NCBI RefSeq assembly: GCF_022447245.1
Contig: NZ_JAKVBC010000046.1
Location: 1-33,136, forward strand
Source of the DNA: Kordia sp.
Lineage (GTDB): Bacteria > Bacteroidota > Bacteroidia > Flavobacteriales > Flavobacteriaceae
Length of the DNA: 33,136 nt
Direction of reading: 5' to 3'
Shown here: piece by piece, positions 32,624 through 33,136 of the stretch
Numbering within the stretch: the first letter of the stretch is position 1
Layout of the letters: each line of letters starts with the position of its first letter
The notes under the pieces: model-generated
Seen by the model: only the letters and a program-made list of their open reading frames with translations
Told to the model about the DNA's origin: nothing
Database searches by the model: none
Made by a program: the position numbers and the translations under genes

Positions 32624-33002
32624 CTTGTAAAGAATATGAAAATATACAGAACCGATAACATTTTGTTATCGGTTTTTATTTAAAAAACAAACAAACACTT
32701 GAATAACAGTTGTTTATACATATTTAAATTATTTTATAAATAGAATAAACTCATAAATTCATTCTTTTTTTAACATTTTCTTATGAAAAAATGACAATTA
32801 CACATAAAAAAATGACATTTATACAACTTCACGAAAACGATTGCGAGTTTTTCCTACTTTTGATGGTGTAATTACATTTCTAGTCGACTTTATTAAAAAT
32901 TTAGTTATGAAGAATCTTTTAAGATATATTCATGACAATACAGTTAATTAATCCTGCTGAAAAGCAGTATCACATTCATTTTAATATCGTAAAACTATAA
33001 CC
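32624..33002. other. 379-bp intergenic region before the second lipoprotein
   Basis: After the terminator at 32650 there are two ATGACAWTTA copies 21 bp apart (32791 and 32812), each preceded by an A-run, and a TACTTTTG box at 32855-32862 that matches the TAnnTTTG consensus, without a clear TTG at proper spacing. The presumed leader of ~135 nt contains a 14-codon ORF (32907-32951, MKNLLRYIHDNTVN) and a CTGCT-GAAA-AGCAG hairpin with a GNRA loop (32954-32967). The ORF is too short to claim as a gene. Confidence 0.5.
32650..32677 (+). terminator. intrinsic terminator after first lipoprotein gene
   Basis: AACCGATAAC (32650-32659) pairs perfectly with GTTATCGGTT (32665-32674) across ATTTT, then T to 32677. 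It is the intact form of the hairpin at 31319. Confidence 0.85.
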
Positions 33003-33136
33003 ATGAGGAAAAAAATGATTGCATTTGTTTCTTTAGGATTGGTGTGTATTCCACTATTCCTAAGTTGCGAAACAAACTCGCAAACAGAAGAAGCCCAGCT
33101 TAATGCTGCGCTAGAGAAACCCGAAAAGATAATATC
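33003..33136 (+). CDS. second lipoprotein paralogue, cut by window end
   Basis: ATG at 33003 opens MRKKMIAFVSLGLVCIPLFL then SCETNSQTEEAQLNAALEKP and EKII, 44 residues to the window edge. It aligns without gaps to the start of the gene at 31652 (same FLSC lipobox, same EEAQL-xxALE-x-P-x-KII continuation), so it is a tandem duplicate. Only the signal and first mature residues are visible; whether it keeps both repeat domains cannot be seen. Confidence 0.85.
   Translation, partial: MRKKMIAFVSLGLVCIPLFLSCETNSQTEEAQLNAALEKPEKII

Overview
The window is AT-rich chromosomal DNA from a member of the Bacteroidota, most likely a marine Flavobacteriaceae. Kordia-like is a guess from overall gene flavour, not something I can prove. 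The clues are promoters of the TTG-N19-TAnnTTTG type, a ~1,120-residue SecA without the zinc-binding SEC-C tail, Wza/Wzc proteins of Bacteroidota type, scattered flavobacterial intergenic repeats, and weak Shine-Dalgarno sequences with some GTG starts.

Region 1 (1-14121, all minus strand) is a surface-polysaccharide locus read from high to low coordinates. It runs: Wza-like export lipoprotein, Wzc-like tyrosine kinase, NodU/SxtI-type carbamoyltransferase, membrane-anchored SGNH hydrolase, a 49-residue DUF5989 (SxtK-like) peptide, an SxtJ-family membrane protein, an ABC-2 permease and Wzt-like ATPase, a methyltransferase, two glycosyltransferases, NeuB-type nonulosonate synthase and NeuC-type UDP-GlcNAc 2-epimerase (cut by the window edge). 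Genes are tightly packed or overlap from 14.1 to 2.3 kb, implying co-transcription. Together they would make, decorate (sialic-like acid, carbamoyl, perhaps acyl and methyl groups) and export a glycan.

Region 2 (14232-21074, mostly plus) holds an ABC-F ATPase, two methyltransferases, a polytopic membrane protein resembling GT-C glycosyltransferases, several very small membrane proteins and a PduO-type cobalamin adenosyltransferase.

Region 3 (21203-27130, plus) holds a DUF2795 gene with a good promoter, an intervening terminator-like hairpin, then secA. secA carries an in-frame TGA at 23285-23287, exactly where the conserved Arg of IPTN-R-PIARKD should be. Downstream lies a small accessory group: an ORF remnant, a DUF1399/GRDP-like protein, a protein ending in five Cys-Gly-Gly repeats whose reading frame has a TAA at codon 7, and a membrane protein gene with an apparent one-base frameshift. 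Several broken frames within 4 kb, one in an essential gene, is the strangest feature here.

Region 4 (27236-30181) has a sterol-desaturase-family hydroxylase convergent with an ECF sigma factor and putative membrane anti-sigma partner, then a divergent DUF6249 membrane protein. The sigma gene and the DUF6249 gene share the same bipartite promoter, TGTAACC-N16-CGTCTTAA, so a self-contained regulon can be read directly from the sequence.

Region 5 (30449-33136) has a lipoprotein MsrA, a repeat-rich intergenic stretch with five ATCAAGA boxes phased every 21-22 bp, and two tandem paralogous lipoproteins, the second cut by the window end. I saw no tRNA, rRNA, CRISPR array, transposase or phage gene.
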